Origin: Halisarca cf. caerulea | Lineage: Eukaryota > Porifera > Demospongiae > Chondrillida > Halisarcidae | Reading direction: 5' to 3' | DNA length: 64,000 nt | NCBI GenBank assembly: GCA_963170055.1 | Contig: CAUJGJ010000444.1 | Coordinates: 1,649,501 to 1,713,500, forward strand | Part shown: piece by piece, positions 49,589-62,213 of the stretch | How the letters are laid out: each line of letters starts with the position of its first letter | Position numbering within the stretch: the first letter of the stretch is position 1 | Notes under the pieces: generated by a model | What the model saw: only the letters and a program-made list of their open reading frames with translations | What the model was told of the DNA's origin: nothing | Database searches by the model: none | Translations under genes and position numbers: made by a program

Positions 49589-51622
49589 CTAACTTTATCT
49601 TTGCGAAAAATATTATTTAAACTTTGTAACGTTTTAAACTTAACTTTCTTAGAAAGTTAAAATTAGTATTTGATTTGTCATATCTTAGGAACTTTGCCAA
49701 TTTTTCACTTTGCCTAATTTTAAAGTTATGTTTCTAACTTTATCTTTGCGATAAATATTATTTAAACTTTGTAACGTTTTAAACTTAACTTTCTTAGAAA
49801 GTTAAAATTAGTATTTGATTTGTCATATCTTAGAAACTTTGCCGATTTTTCACTTTGCCTAATTTTTAAAGTTATGTTTCTAACTTTATCTTTGCGATAA
49901 ATATTATTTAAAGTTTGTAACGTTTTAAACTTAACTTACTTAGAAAGTTAAAATTAGTAGTTCATTTGTCATATCATAGGAACTTTGCCAATTTTTCACT
50001 TTGCCTAATTTTAAAGTTATGTTTCTAACTTTATCTTTGCGATAAATATTATTTAAAGTTTGTAACGTTTTAAACTTAACTTTCGTAGAAAGTTTAAATT
50101 AGTATTTGATTTGTCATATCTTAGAAATTTTGCCAATTTTTCACTTTGCCTAATTTTTAAAGTTATGTTTCTAACTTTATCTTTGCGATAAATATTATTT
50201 AAACTTTGTAACGTTTTAAACTTAACTTTCTTAGAAAGTTAAAATTAGTATTTGATTTGTCATATCTTAGAAACTTTGCCAATTTTTCACTTTGCCTAAT
50301 TTTAAAGTTATGTTTCTAACTTTATCTTTGCGAAAAATATTATTTAAACTTTGTAACGTTTTAAACTTAACTTTCTTAGAAAGTTCAAATTAGTATTTGA
50401 TTTGTCATATCTTAGGAACTTTGCCAATTTTTCACTTTGCCTAATTTTAAAGTTATGTTTCTAACTTTATCTTTGCGATAAATATTATTTAAACTTTGTA
50501 ACGTTTTAAACTTAACTTTCTTAGAAAGTTAAAATTAGTATTTGATTTGTCATATCTTAGAAACTTTGCCGATTTTTCACTTTGCCTAATTTTTAAAGTT
50601 ATGTTTCTAACTTTATCTTTGCGATAAATATTATTTAAAGTTTGTAACGTTTTAAACTTAACTTTCTTAGAAAGTTAAAATTAGTATTTGATTTGTCATA
50701 TCTTAGGAACTTTGCCAATTTTTCACTTTGCCTAATTTTAAAGTTATGTTTCTAACTTTATCTTTGCGATAAATATTATTTAAACTTTGTAACGTTTTAA
50801 ACTTAACTTTCTTAGAAAGTTAAAATTAGTAGTTCATTTGTCATATCTTAGAAACTTTGCCAATTTTTCACTTTGCCTAATTTTAAAGTTATGTTTCTAA
50901 CTTTATCTTTGCGATAAATATTATTTAAGGTTTGTAACGTTTTAAACTTAACTTTCTTAGAAAGTTAAAATTAGTGTTTGATTTGTCATATCATAGGAAC
51001 TTTGCCAATTTTTCACTTTGCCTAATTTTAAAGTTATGTTTCTAACTTTATCTTTGCGATAAATATTATTTAAAGTTTGTAACGTTTTAAACTTAACTTT
51101 CTTAGAAAGTTTAAATTAGTATTTGATTTGTCATATCTTAGAAACTTTGCCAATTTTTCACTTTGCCTAATTTTAAAGTTATGTTTCTAACTTTATCTTT
51201 GCGATAAATATTATTTAAAGTTTGTAACGTTTTAAACTTAACTTTCTTAGAAAGTTTAAATTAGTATTTGATTTGTCATATCTTAGAAACTTTGCCAATT
51301 TTTCACTTTGCCTAATTTTTAAAGTTATGTTTCTAACTTTATCTTTGCGATAAATATTATTTAAAGTTTGTAACGTTTTAAACTTAACTTACTTAGAAAG
51401 TTAAAATTAGTAGTTCATTTGTCATATCTTAGAAACTTTGCCAATTTTTCACTTTGCCTAATTTTAAAGTTATGTTTCTAACTTTATCTTTGCGATAAAT
51501 ATTATTTAAAGTTTGTAACGTTTAAAACTTAACTTACTTAGAAAGTTAAAATTAGTAGTTCATTTGTCATATCTTAGAAACTTTGCCAATTTTTCACTTT
51601 GCCTAATTTTAAAGTTATGTTT
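49589..51622. repeat. 14-monomer block, copy 2 (2,034 bp)
   Basis: Near-identical to 38,561-40,594 but about 9 kb away, with differently ordered monomers between and on both sides. The CTTTCGTAG at 50,079 and CGTTTAAAAC at 51,519 confirm the 11,028-bp offset. A dispersed, non-adjacent duplication within a tandem array is less usual than a tandem one. Confidence 0.92.
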
Positions 51623-52782
51623 CTAACTTTATCTTTGCGATAAATATTATTTAAACTTTGTAACGTTTTAAACTTAACTTTCTTAGAAAGTTAAAATTAG
51701 TATTTGATTTGTCATATCTTAGAAACTTTGCCAATTTTTCACTTTGCCTAATTTTAAAGTTATGTTTCTAACTTTATCTTTGCGATAAATATTATTTAAA
51801 CTTTGTAACGTTTTAAACTTAACTTTCTTAGAAAGTTAAAATTAGTATTTGATTTGTCATATCTTAGGAACTTTGCCAATTTTTCACTTTGCCTAATTTT
51901 AAAGTTATGTTTCTAACTTTATCTTTGCGATAAATATTATTTAAAGTTTGTAACGTTTTAAACTTAACTTTCTTAGAAAGTTAAAATTAGTATTTCATTT
52001 GTCAAATCTTAGGAACATTACCAATTTTTCACTTTGCCTAATTTTATAGTTGTGTTTCTAACTTTATCTTTGCGATAAATATTATTTAAAGTTTGTAACG
52101 TTTTAAACTTAACTTTCTTAGAAAGTTAAAATTAGTATTTGATTTGTCATATCTTAGGAACTTTGCCAATTTTTCACTTTGCCTAATTTTAAAGTTATTT
52201 TTCTAACTTTATCTTTGCGATAATATTATTTAAACTTTGTAACGTTTTAAACTTAACTTTCTTAGAAAGTTAAAATTAGTATTTGATTTGTCATATCTTA
52301 GAAACTTTGCCGATTTTTCACTTTGCCTAATTTTTAAAGTTATGTTTCTAACTTTATCTTTGCGATAAATATTATTTAAAGTTTGTAACGTTTTAAACTT
52401 AACTTTCTTAGAAAGTTAAAATTAGTATTTGATTTGTCATATCTTAGGAACTTTGCCAATTTTTCACTTTGCCTAATTTTAAAGTTATGTTTCTAACTTT
52501 ATCTTTGCGATAAATATTATTTAAACTTTGTAACGTTTTAAACTTAACTTTCTTAGAAAGTTAAAATTAGTAGTTCACTTGTCATATCTTAGAAACTTTG
52601 CCAATTTTTCACTTTGCCTAATTTTAAAGTTATGTTTCTAACTTTATCTTTGCGATAAATATTATTTAAAGTTTGTAACGTTTTAAACTTAACTTACTTA
52701 GAAAGTTAAAATTAGTAGTTCATTTGTCATATCATAGGAACTTTGCCAATTTTTCACTTTGCCTAATTTTAAAGTTATGTTT

Positions 52783-53072
52783 CTAACTTTATCTTTGCGA
52801 TAAATATTATTTAAAGTTTGTAACGTTTTAAACTTAACTTTCTTAGAAAGTTTAAATTAGTAGTTCATTTGTCATATCTTAGAAACTTTGCCAATTTTTC
52901 ACTTTGCCTAATTTTAAAGTTATGTTTCTAACTTTATCTTTGCGATAAATATTATTTAAGGTTTGTAACGTTTTAAACTTAACTTTCTTAGAAAGTTAAA
53001 ATTAGTGTTTGATTTGTCATATCTTAGAAACTTTGCCAATTTTTCACTTTGCCTAATTTTAAAGTTATGTTT
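52783..53072. repeat. 2-monomer duplication, copy 1 (290 bp)
   Basis: An AAAG monomer with AGTTTAAATT and AGTTCATTT, followed by an AAGGTTTG/TAGTGTTTG monomer. The combination of AGTTTAAATT with AGTTCATTT appears to be confined to this block and is itself a chimera of two common classes. The pair repeats directly at 53,073. Confidence 0.88.
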
Positions 53073-53363
53073 CTAACTTTATCTTTGCGATAAATATTAT
53101 TTAAAGTTTGTAACGTTTTAAACTTAACTTTCTTAGAAAGTTTAAATTAGTAGTTCATTTGTCATATCTTAGAAACTTTGCCAATTTTTCACTTTGCCTA
53201 ATTTTAAAGTTATGTTTCTAACTTTATCTTTGCGATAAATATTATTTAAGGTTTGTAACGTTTTAAACTTAACTTTCTTAGAAAGTTAAAATTAGTGTTT
53301 GATTTGTCATATCTTAGAAACTTTGCCAATTTTTCACTTTGCCTAATTTTTAAAGTTATGTTT
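53073..53363. repeat. 2-monomer duplication, copy 2 (291 bp)
   Basis: Same two classes as the preceding 290 bp, with one extra T in TAATTTTTAAAG of the second monomer. This is the smallest multi-monomer duplication I could recognise in region C. Confidence 0.88.
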
Positions 53364-54089
53364 CTAACTTTATCTTTGCGATAAATATTATTTAAAGTTT
53401 GTAACGTTTTAAACTTAACTTTCTTAGAAAGTTTAAATTAGTATTTGATTTGTCATATCTTAGAAACTTTGCCAATTTTTCACTTTGCCTAATTTTTAAA
53501 GTTATGTTTCTAACTTTATCTTTGCGATAAATATTATTTAAAGTTTGTAACGTTTTAAACTTAACTTACTTAGAAAGTTAAAATTAGTAGTTCATTTGTC
53601 ATATCTTAGAAACTTTGCCAATTTTTCACTTTGCCTAATTTTAAAGTTATGTTTCTAACTTTATCTTTGCGATAAATATTATTTAAACTTTGTAACGTTT
53701 TAAACTTAACTTTCTTAGAAAGTTAAAATTAGTATTTGATTTGTGATATCTTAGAAACTTTGCCAATTTTTCATTTTGCCTAATTTTAAAGTTATGTTTC
53801 TAACTTTATCTTTGCGAAAAATATTATTTAAACTTTGTAACGTTTTAAACTTAACTTTCTTAGAAAGTTCAAATTAGTATTTGATTTGTCATATCTTAGG
53901 AACTTTGCCAATTTTTCACTTTGCCTAATTTTAAAGTTATGTTTCTAACTTTATCTTTGCGATAAATATTATTTAAACTTTGTAACGTTTTAAACTTAAC
54001 TTTCTTAGAAAGTTCAAATTAGTATTTGATTTGTCATATCTTAGGAACTTTGCCAATTTTTCACTTTGCCTAATTTTAAAGTTATGTTT

Positions 54090-54234
54090 CTAACTTTATC
54101 TTTGCGATAAATATTATTTAAACTTTGTAACGTTTTAAACTTAACTTACTTAGAAATTTAAAATTAGTAGTTCAATTGTCATATCATAGGAACTTTGCCA
54201 ATTTTTCACTTTGCCTAATTTTAAAGTTATGTTT
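54090..54234. repeat. Isolated region-B-class monomer in region C
   Basis: It carries ACTTAC, GAAATTTAAAATT, TTCAATTG and CATAGG, the combination that otherwise runs from about 11.6 kb to 35.1 kb. The next monomer (54,235-54,379) has TTTGTCTAATTT, another region-B mark. I see no other copy of this class after about 35 kb, so this looks like transfer of a short B segment into C. Confidence 0.85.
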
Positions 54235-55250
54235 CTAACTTTATCTTTGCGATAAATATTATTTAAAGTTTGTAACGTTTTAAACTTAACTTTCTTAGAA
54301 AGTTAAAATTAGTATTTGATTTGTCATACCTTAGGAACTTTGCCAATTTTTCACTTTGTCTAATTTTAAAGTTATGTTTCTAACTTTATCTTTGCGATAA
54401 ATATTATTTAAAGTTTGTAACGTTTTAAACTTAACTTTCTTAGAAAGTTAAAATTAGTATTTGATTTGTCATATCTTAGGAACTTTGCCAATTTTTCACT
54501 TTGCCTAATTTTAAAGTTATGTTTCTAACTTTATCTTTGCGATAAATATTATTTAAAGTTTGTAACGTTTTAAACTTAACTTTCTTAGAAAGTTAAAATT
54601 AGTATTTCATTTGTCATATCTTAGGAACATTACCAATTTTTCACTTTGCCTAATTTTATAGTTGTGTTTCTAACTTTATCTTTGCGATAAATATTATTTA
54701 AAGTTTGTAACGTTTTAAACTTAACTTTCTTAGAAAGTTAAAATTAGTATTTGATTTGTCATATCTTAGGAACTTTGCCAATTTTTCACTTTGCCTAATT
54801 TTAAAGTTATGTTTCTAACTTTATCTTTGCGATAAATATTATTTAAACTTTGTAACGTTTTAAACTTAACTTTCTTAGAAAGTTAAAATTAGTATTTTAT
54901 TTGTCATATCTTAGGAACTTTGCCAATTTTTCACTTTGCCTAATTTTAAAGTTATGTTTCTAACTTTATCTTTGCGATAAATATTATTTAAACTTTTTAA
55001 CGTTTTAAACTTAACTTTCTTAGAAAGTTAAAATTAGTATTTGATTTGTCATATCTTAGAAACTTTGCCAATTTTTCACTTTGCCTAATTTTAAAGTTAT
55101 GTTTCTAACTTTATCTTTGCGATAAATATTATTTAAACTTTGTAACGTTTTAAACTTAACTTTCTTAGAAAGTTTAAATTAGTATTTGATTTGTCATATC
55201 TTAGAAACTTTGCCAATTTTTCACTTTGCCTAATTTTTAAAGTTATGTTT

Positions 55251-55831
55251 CTAACTTTATCTTTGCGATAAATATTATTTAAAGTTTGTAACGTTTTAAA
55301 CTTAACTTACTTAGAAAGTTAAAATTAGTAGTTCATTTGTCATATCTTAGAAACTTTGCCAATTTTTCACTTTGCCTAATTTTAAAGTTATGTTTCTAAC
55401 TTTATCTTTGCGATAAATATTATTTAAAGTTTGTAACGTTTTAAACTTAACTTTCTTAGAAAGTTAAAATTAGTATTTGATTTGTCATATCTTAGGAACT
55501 TTGCCAATTTTTCACTTTGCCTAATTTTAAAGTTATGTTTCTAACTTTATCTTTGCGATAAATATTATTTAAACTTTGTAACGTTTTAAACTTAACTTTC
55601 TTAGAAAGTTAAAATTAGTATTTTATTTGTCATATCTTAGGAACTTTGCCAATTTTTCACTTTGCCAAATTTTAAAGTTATGTTTCTAACTTTATCTTTG
55701 CGATAAATATTATTTAAACTTTTTAACGTTTTAAACTTAACTTTCTTAGAAAGTTAAAATTAGTATTTGATTTGTCATATCTTAGAAACTTTGCCAATTT
55801 TTCACTTTGCCTAATTTTTAAAGTTATGTTT
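55251..55831. repeat. 4-monomer duplication, copy 1 (581 bp)
   Basis: Class order: AAAG/ACTTAC/AGTTCA; AAAG/TTGA; AAAC/TATTTTATT with TTTGCCAAATTT (55,661); AAACTTTTT with extra T. The TTTGCCAAATTT marker recurs 581 bp later at 56,242. Confidence 0.88.
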
Positions 55832-56411
55832 CTAACTTTATCTTTGCGATTAATATTATTTAAAGTTTGTAACGTTTTAAACTTAACTTACTTAGAAAGT
55901 TAAAATTAGTAGTTCATTTGTCATATCTTAGAAACTTTGCCAATTTTTCACTTTGCCTAATTTTAAAGTTATGTTTCTAACTTTATCTTTGCGATAAATA
56001 TTATTTAAAGTTTGTAACGTTTTAAACTTAACTTTCTTAGAAAGTTAAAATTAGTATTTGATTTGTCATATCTTAGGAACTTTGCCAATTTTTCACTTTG
56101 CCTAATTTTAAAGTTATGTTTCTAACTTTATCTTTGCGATAAATATTATTTAAACTTTGTAACGTTTTAAACTTAACTTTCTTAGAAAGTTAAAATTAGT
56201 ATTTTATTTGTCATATCTTAGGAACTTTGCCAATTTTTCACTTTGCCAAATTTTAAAGTTATGTTTCTAACTTTATCTTTGCGATAAATATTATTTAAAC
56301 TTTTTAACGTTTTAAACTTAACTTTCTTAGAAAGTTAAAATTAGTATTTGATTTGTCATATCTTAGAAACTTTGCCAATTTTTCACTTTGCCTAATTTTA
56401 AAGTTATGTTT
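55832..56411. repeat. 4-monomer duplication, copy 2 (580 bp)
   Basis: Same order as the preceding block. Its first monomer has a private GATTAATATT at about 55,848-55,857, and its last monomer lacks the extra T. After it, the flanking AAAC/AGTTTAAATT and AAAG/ACTTAC monomers repeat the left flank of copy 1. Confidence 0.88.
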
Positions 56412-58151
56412 CTAACTTTATCTTTGCGATAAATATTATTTAAACTTTGTAACGTTTTAAACTTAACTTTCTTAGAAAGTTTAAATTAGTATTTGATTTG
56501 TCATATCTTAGAAACTTTGCCAATTTTTCACTTTGCCTAATTTTTAAAGTTATGTTTCTAACTTTATCTTTGCGATAAATATTATTTAAAGTTTGTAACG
56601 TTTTAAACTTAACTTACTTAGAAAGTTAAAATTAGTAGTTCATTTGTCATATCTTAGAAACTTTGCCAATTTTTCACTTTGCCTAATTTTAAAGTTATGT
56701 TTCTAACTTTATCTTTGCGATAAATATTATTTAAACTTTTTAACGTTTTAAACTTAACTTTCTTAGAAAGTTAAAATTAGTATTTGATTTGTCATATCTT
56801 AGGAACTTTGCCAATTTTTCACTTTGCCTAATTTTAAAGTTATGTTTCTAACTTTATCTTTGCGATAAATATTATTTAAAGTTTGTAACGTTTTAAACTT
56901 AACTTTCTTAGAAAGTTAAAATTAGTATTTCATTTGTCATATCTTAGGAACATTACCAATTTTTCACTTTGCCTAATTTTATAGTTGTGTTTCTAACTTT
57001 ATCTTTGCGATAAATATTATTTAAAGTTTGTAACGTTTTAAACTTAACTTTCTTAGAAAGTTAAAATTAGTATTTGATTTGTCATATCTTAGGAACTTTG
57101 CCAATTTTTCACTTTGCCTAATTTTAAAGTTATGTTTCTAACTTTATCTTTGCGATAAATATTATTTAAACTTTGTAACGTTTTAAACTTAACTTTCTTA
57201 GAAAGTTAAAATTAGTATTTTATTTGTCATATCTTAGGAACTTTGCCAATTTTTCACTTTGCCTAATTTTAAAGTTATGTTTCTAACTTTATCTTTGCGA
57301 TAAATATTATTTAAACTTTTTACGTTTTAAACTTAACTTTCTTAGAAAGTTAAAATTAGTATTTGATTTGTCATATCTTAGAAACTTTGCCAATTTTTCA
57401 CTTTGCCTAATTTTAAAGTTATGTTTCTAACTTTATCTTTGCGATAAATATTATTTAAACTTTGTAACGTTTTAAACTTAACTTTCTTAGAAAGTTAAAA
57501 TTAGTATTTGATTTGTCATATCTTAGGAACTTTGCCAATTTTTCACTTTGCCTAATTTTAAAGTTATGTTTCTAACTTTATCTTAGCGATAAATATTATT
57601 TAAAGTTTGTAACGTTTTAAACTTAACTTTCTTAGAAAGTTAAAATTAGTATTTGATTTGTCATATCATAGGAACTTTGCCAATTTTTCACTTTGCCTAA
57701 TTTTAAAGTTATGTTTCTAACTTTATCTTTGCGATAAATATTATTTAAACTTTGTAACGTTTTAAACTTAACTTTCTTAGAAAGTTAAAATTAGTATTTG
57801 ATTTGTCATATCTTAGGAACTTTGCCAATTTTTCACTTTGCCTAATTTTAAAGTTATGTTTCTAACTTTATCTTTGCGATAAATATTATTTAAACTTTTT
57901 AACGTTTTAAACTTAACTTTCTTAGAAAGTTAAAATTAGTATTTGATTTGTCATATCTTAGGAACTTTGCCAATTTTTCACTTTGCCTAATTTTAAAGTT
58001 ATGTTTCTAACTTTATCTTTGCGATAAATATTATTTAAAGTTTGTAACGTTTTAAACTTAACTTTCTTAGAAAGTTCAAATTAGTATTTCATTTGTCATA
58101 TCTTAGGAACATTACCAATTTTTCACTTTGCCTAATTTTATAGTTTTGTTT

Positions 58152-60037
58152 CTAACTTTCTCTTTGCGATAAATATTATTTAAAGTTTGTAACGTTTTAA
58201 ACTTAACTTTCTTAGAAAGTTAAAATTAGTATTTCATTTGTCATATCTTAGGAACATTACCAATTTTTCACTTTGCCTAATTTTATAGTTGTGTTTCTAA
58301 CTTTATCTTTGCGATAAATATTATTTAAAGTTTGTAACGTTTTAAACTTAACTTTCTTAGAAAGTTAAAATTAGTATTTGATTTGTCATATCTTAGGAAC
58401 TTTGCCAATTTTTCACTTTGCCTAATTTTAAAGTTATGTTTCTAACTTTATCTTTGCGATAAATATTATTTAAACTTTGTAACGTTTTAAACTTAACTTT
58501 CTTAGAAAGTTAAAATTAGTATTTTATTTGTCATATCTTAGGAACTTTGCCAATTTTTCACTTTGCCTAATTTTAAAGTTATGTTTCTAACTTTATCTTT
58601 GCGATAAATATTATTTAAACTTTTTAACGTTTTAAACTTAACTTTCTTAGAAAGTTTAAATTAGTATTTGATTTGTCATATCTTAGAAACTTTGCCAATT
58701 TTTCACTTTGCCTAATTTTAAAGTTATGTTTCTAACTTTATCTTTGCGATAAATATTATTTAAAGTTTGTAACGTTTTAAACTTAACTTACTTAGAAAGT
58801 TAAAATTAGTATTTGATTTGTCATATCTTAGGAACTTTGCCAATTTTTCACTTTGCCTAATTTTAAAGTTATGTTTCTAACTTTATCTTTGCGATAAATA
58901 TTATTTAAACTTTGTAACGTTTTAAACTTAACTTTCTTAGAAAGTTAAAATTAGTATTTGATTTGTCATATCATAGGAACTTTGCCAATTTTTCACTTTG
59001 CCTAATTTTAAAGTTATGTTTCTAACTTTATCTTTGCGATAAATATTATTTAAACTTTGTAACGTTTTAAACTTAACTTTCTTAGAAAGTTAAAATTAGT
59101 ATTTGATTTGTCATATCTTAGGAACTTTGCCAATTTTTCACTTTGCCTAATTTTAAAGTTATGTTTCTAACTTTATCTTTGCGATAAATATTATTTAAAC
59201 TTTTTAACGTTTTAAACTTAACTTTCTTAGAAAGTTAAAATTAGTATTTGATTTGTCATATCTTAGGAACTTTGCCAATTTTTCACTTTGCCTAATTTTA
59301 AAGTTATGTTTCTAACTTTATCTTTGCGATAAATATTATTTAAAGTTTGTAACGTTTTAAACTTAACTTTCTTAGAAAGTTAAAATTAGTATTTCATTTG
59401 TCATATCTTAGGAACATTACCAATTTTTCACTTTGCCTAATTTTATAGTTTTGTTTCTAACTTTATCTTTGCGATAAATATTATTTAAACTTTGTAACGT
59501 TTTAAACTTAACTTTCTTAGAAAGTTCAAATTAGTATTTGATTTGTCATATCTTAGGAACTTTGCCAATTTTTCACTTTGCCTAATTTTAAAGTTATGTT
59601 TCTAACTTTATCTTTGCGATAAATATTATTTAAACTTTGTAACGTTTTAAACTTAACTTTCTTAGAAAGTTAAAATTAGTATTTGATTTGTCATATCTTA
59701 GAAACTTTGCCGATTTTTCACTTTGCCTAATTTTTAAAGTTATGTTTCTAACTTTATCTTTGCGATAAATATTATTTAAAGTTTGTAACGTTTTAAACTT
59801 AACTTTCTTAGAAAGTTCAAATTAGTATTTGATTTGTCATATCTTAGGAACTTTGCCAATTTTTCACTTTGCCTAATTTTAAAGTTATGTTTCTAACTTT
59901 ATCTTTGCGATAAATATTATTTAAACTTTGTAACGTTTTAAACTTAACTTTCTTAGAAAGTTAAAATTAGTATTTGATTTGTCATATCTTAGAAACTTTG
60001 CCAATTTTTCACTTTGCCTAATTTTAAAGTTATGTTT
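58152..60037. repeat. 13-monomer HOR, copy 2 (1,886 bp)
   Basis: Same 13 classes in the same order as 46,833-48,718, offset 11,319. The GAACATTACC monomers lie at 58,252 and 59,412. The monomer just before it (58,007-58,151) mixes AGTTCAAATT with GAACATTACC/TTTTGTTT and abuts the TTTCTCTTTG marker, so the left edge is a recombinant junction. Confidence 0.9.
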
Positions 60038-62213
60038 CTAACTTTCTCTTTGCGATAAATATTATTTAAAGTTTGTAACGTTTTAAACTTAACTTTCTTA
60101 GAAAGTTAAAATTAGTATTTCATTTGTCATATCTTAGGAACATTACCAATTTTTCACTTTGCCTAATTTTATAGTTGTGTTTCTAACTTTATCTTTGCGA
60201 TAAATATTATTTAAAGTTTGTAACGTTTTAAACTTAACTTTCTTAGAAAGTTAAAATTAGTATTTGATTTGTCATATCTTAGGAACTTTGCCAATTTTTC
60301 ACTTTGCCTAATTTTAAAGTTATGTTTCTAACTTTATCTTTGCGATAAATATTATTTAAACTTTGTAACGTTTTAAACTTAACTTTCTTAGAAAGTTAAA
60401 ATTAGTATTTTATTTGTCATATCTTAGGAACTTTGCCAATTTTTCACTTTGCCTAATTTTAAAGTTATGTTTCTAACTTTATCTTTGCGATAAATATTAT
60501 TTAAACTTTTTAACGTTTTAAACTTAACTTTCTTAGAAAGTTTAAATTAGTATTTGATTTGTCATATCTTAGAAACTTTGCCAATTTTTCACTTTGCCTA
60601 ATTTTAAAGTTATGTTTCTAACTTTATCTTTGCGATAAATATTATTTAAAGTTTGTAACGTTTTAAACTTAACTTACTTAGAAAGTTAAAATTAGTATTT
60701 GATTTGTCATATCATAGGAACTTTGCCAATTTTTCACTTTGCCTAATTTTAAAGTTATGTTTCTAACTTTATCTTTGCGATAAATATTATTTAAACTTTG
60801 TAACGTTTTAAACTTAACTTTCTTAGAAAGTTAAAATTAGTATTTGATTTGTCATATCTTAGGAACTTTGCCAATTTTTCACTTTGCCTAATTTTAAAGT
60901 TATGTTTCTAACTTTATCTTTGCGATAAATATTATTTAAACTTTTTAACGTTTTAAACTTAACTTTCTTAGAAAGTTAAAATTAGTATTTGATTTGTCAT
61001 ATCTTAGGAACTTTGCCAATTTTTCACTTTGCCTAATTTTAAAGTTATGTTTCTAACTTTATCTTTGCGATAAATATTATTTAAAGTTTGTAACGTTTTA
61101 AACTTAACTTTCTTAGAAAGTTAAAATTAGTATTTCATTTGTCATATCTTAGGAACATTACCAATTTTTCACTTTGCCTAATTTTATAGTTTTGTTTCTA
61201 ACTTTATCTTTGCGATAAATATTATTTAAACTTTGTAACGTTTTAAACTTAACTTTCTTAGAAAGTTCAAATTAGTATTTGATTTGTCATATCTTAGGAA
61301 CTTTGCCAATTTTTCACTTTGCCTAATTTTAAAGTTATGTTTCTAACTTTATCTTTGCGATAAATATTATTTAAACTTTTTAACGTTTTAAACTTAACTT
61401 TCTTAGAAAGTTAAAATTAGTATTTGATTTGTCATATCTTAGGAACTTTGCCAATTTTTCACTTTGCCTAATTTTAAAGTTATGTTTCTAACTTTATCTT
61501 TGCGATAAATATTATTTAAAGTTTGTAACGTTTTAAACTTAACTTTCTTAGAAAGTTAAAATTAGTATTTCATTTGTCATATCTTAGGAACATTACCAAT
61601 TTTTCACTTTGCCTAATTTTATAGTTTTGTTTCTAACTTTATCTTTGCGATAAATATTATTTAAACTTTGTAACGTTTTAAACTTAACTTTCTTAGAAAG
61701 TTCAAATTAGTATTTGATTTGTCATATCTTAGGAACTTTGCCAATTTTTCACTTTGCCTAATTTTAAAGTTATGTTTCTAACTTTATCTTTGCGATAAAT
61801 ATTATTTAAACTTTGTAACGTTTTAAACTTAACTTTCTTAGAAAGTTAAAATTAGTATTTGATTTGTCATATCTTAGAAACTTTGCCGATTTTTCACTTT
61901 GCCTAATTTTTAAAGTTATGTTTCTAACTTTATCTTTGCGATAAATATTATTTAAAGTTTGTAACGTTTTAAACTTAACTTTCTTAGAAAGTTCAAATTA
62001 GTATTTGATTTGTCATATCTTAGGAACTTTGCCAATTTTTCACTTTGCCTAATTTTAAAGTTATGTTTCTAACTTTATCTTTGCGATAAATATTATTTAA
62101 ACTTTGTAACGTTTTAAACTTAACTTTCTTAGAAAGTTAAAATTAGTATTTGATTTGTCATATCTTAGAAACTTTGCCAATTTTTCACTTTGCCTAATTT
62201 TAAAGTTATGTTT
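60038..62213. repeat. 13-monomer HOR, copy 3, rearranged to 15 monomers (2,176 bp)
   Basis: Monomers 1-4 match copy 2. The fifth and sixth are fused into one, with the ACTTAC front of monomer 5 and the CATAGG tail of monomer 6 (about 60,670-60,720). Monomers 8-10 are then present twice in tandem, shown by GAACATTACC/TTTTGTTT at 61,153 and again 435 bp later at 61,588. The count 13 - 1 + 3 = 15 accounts for the length exactly. Confidence 0.9.
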
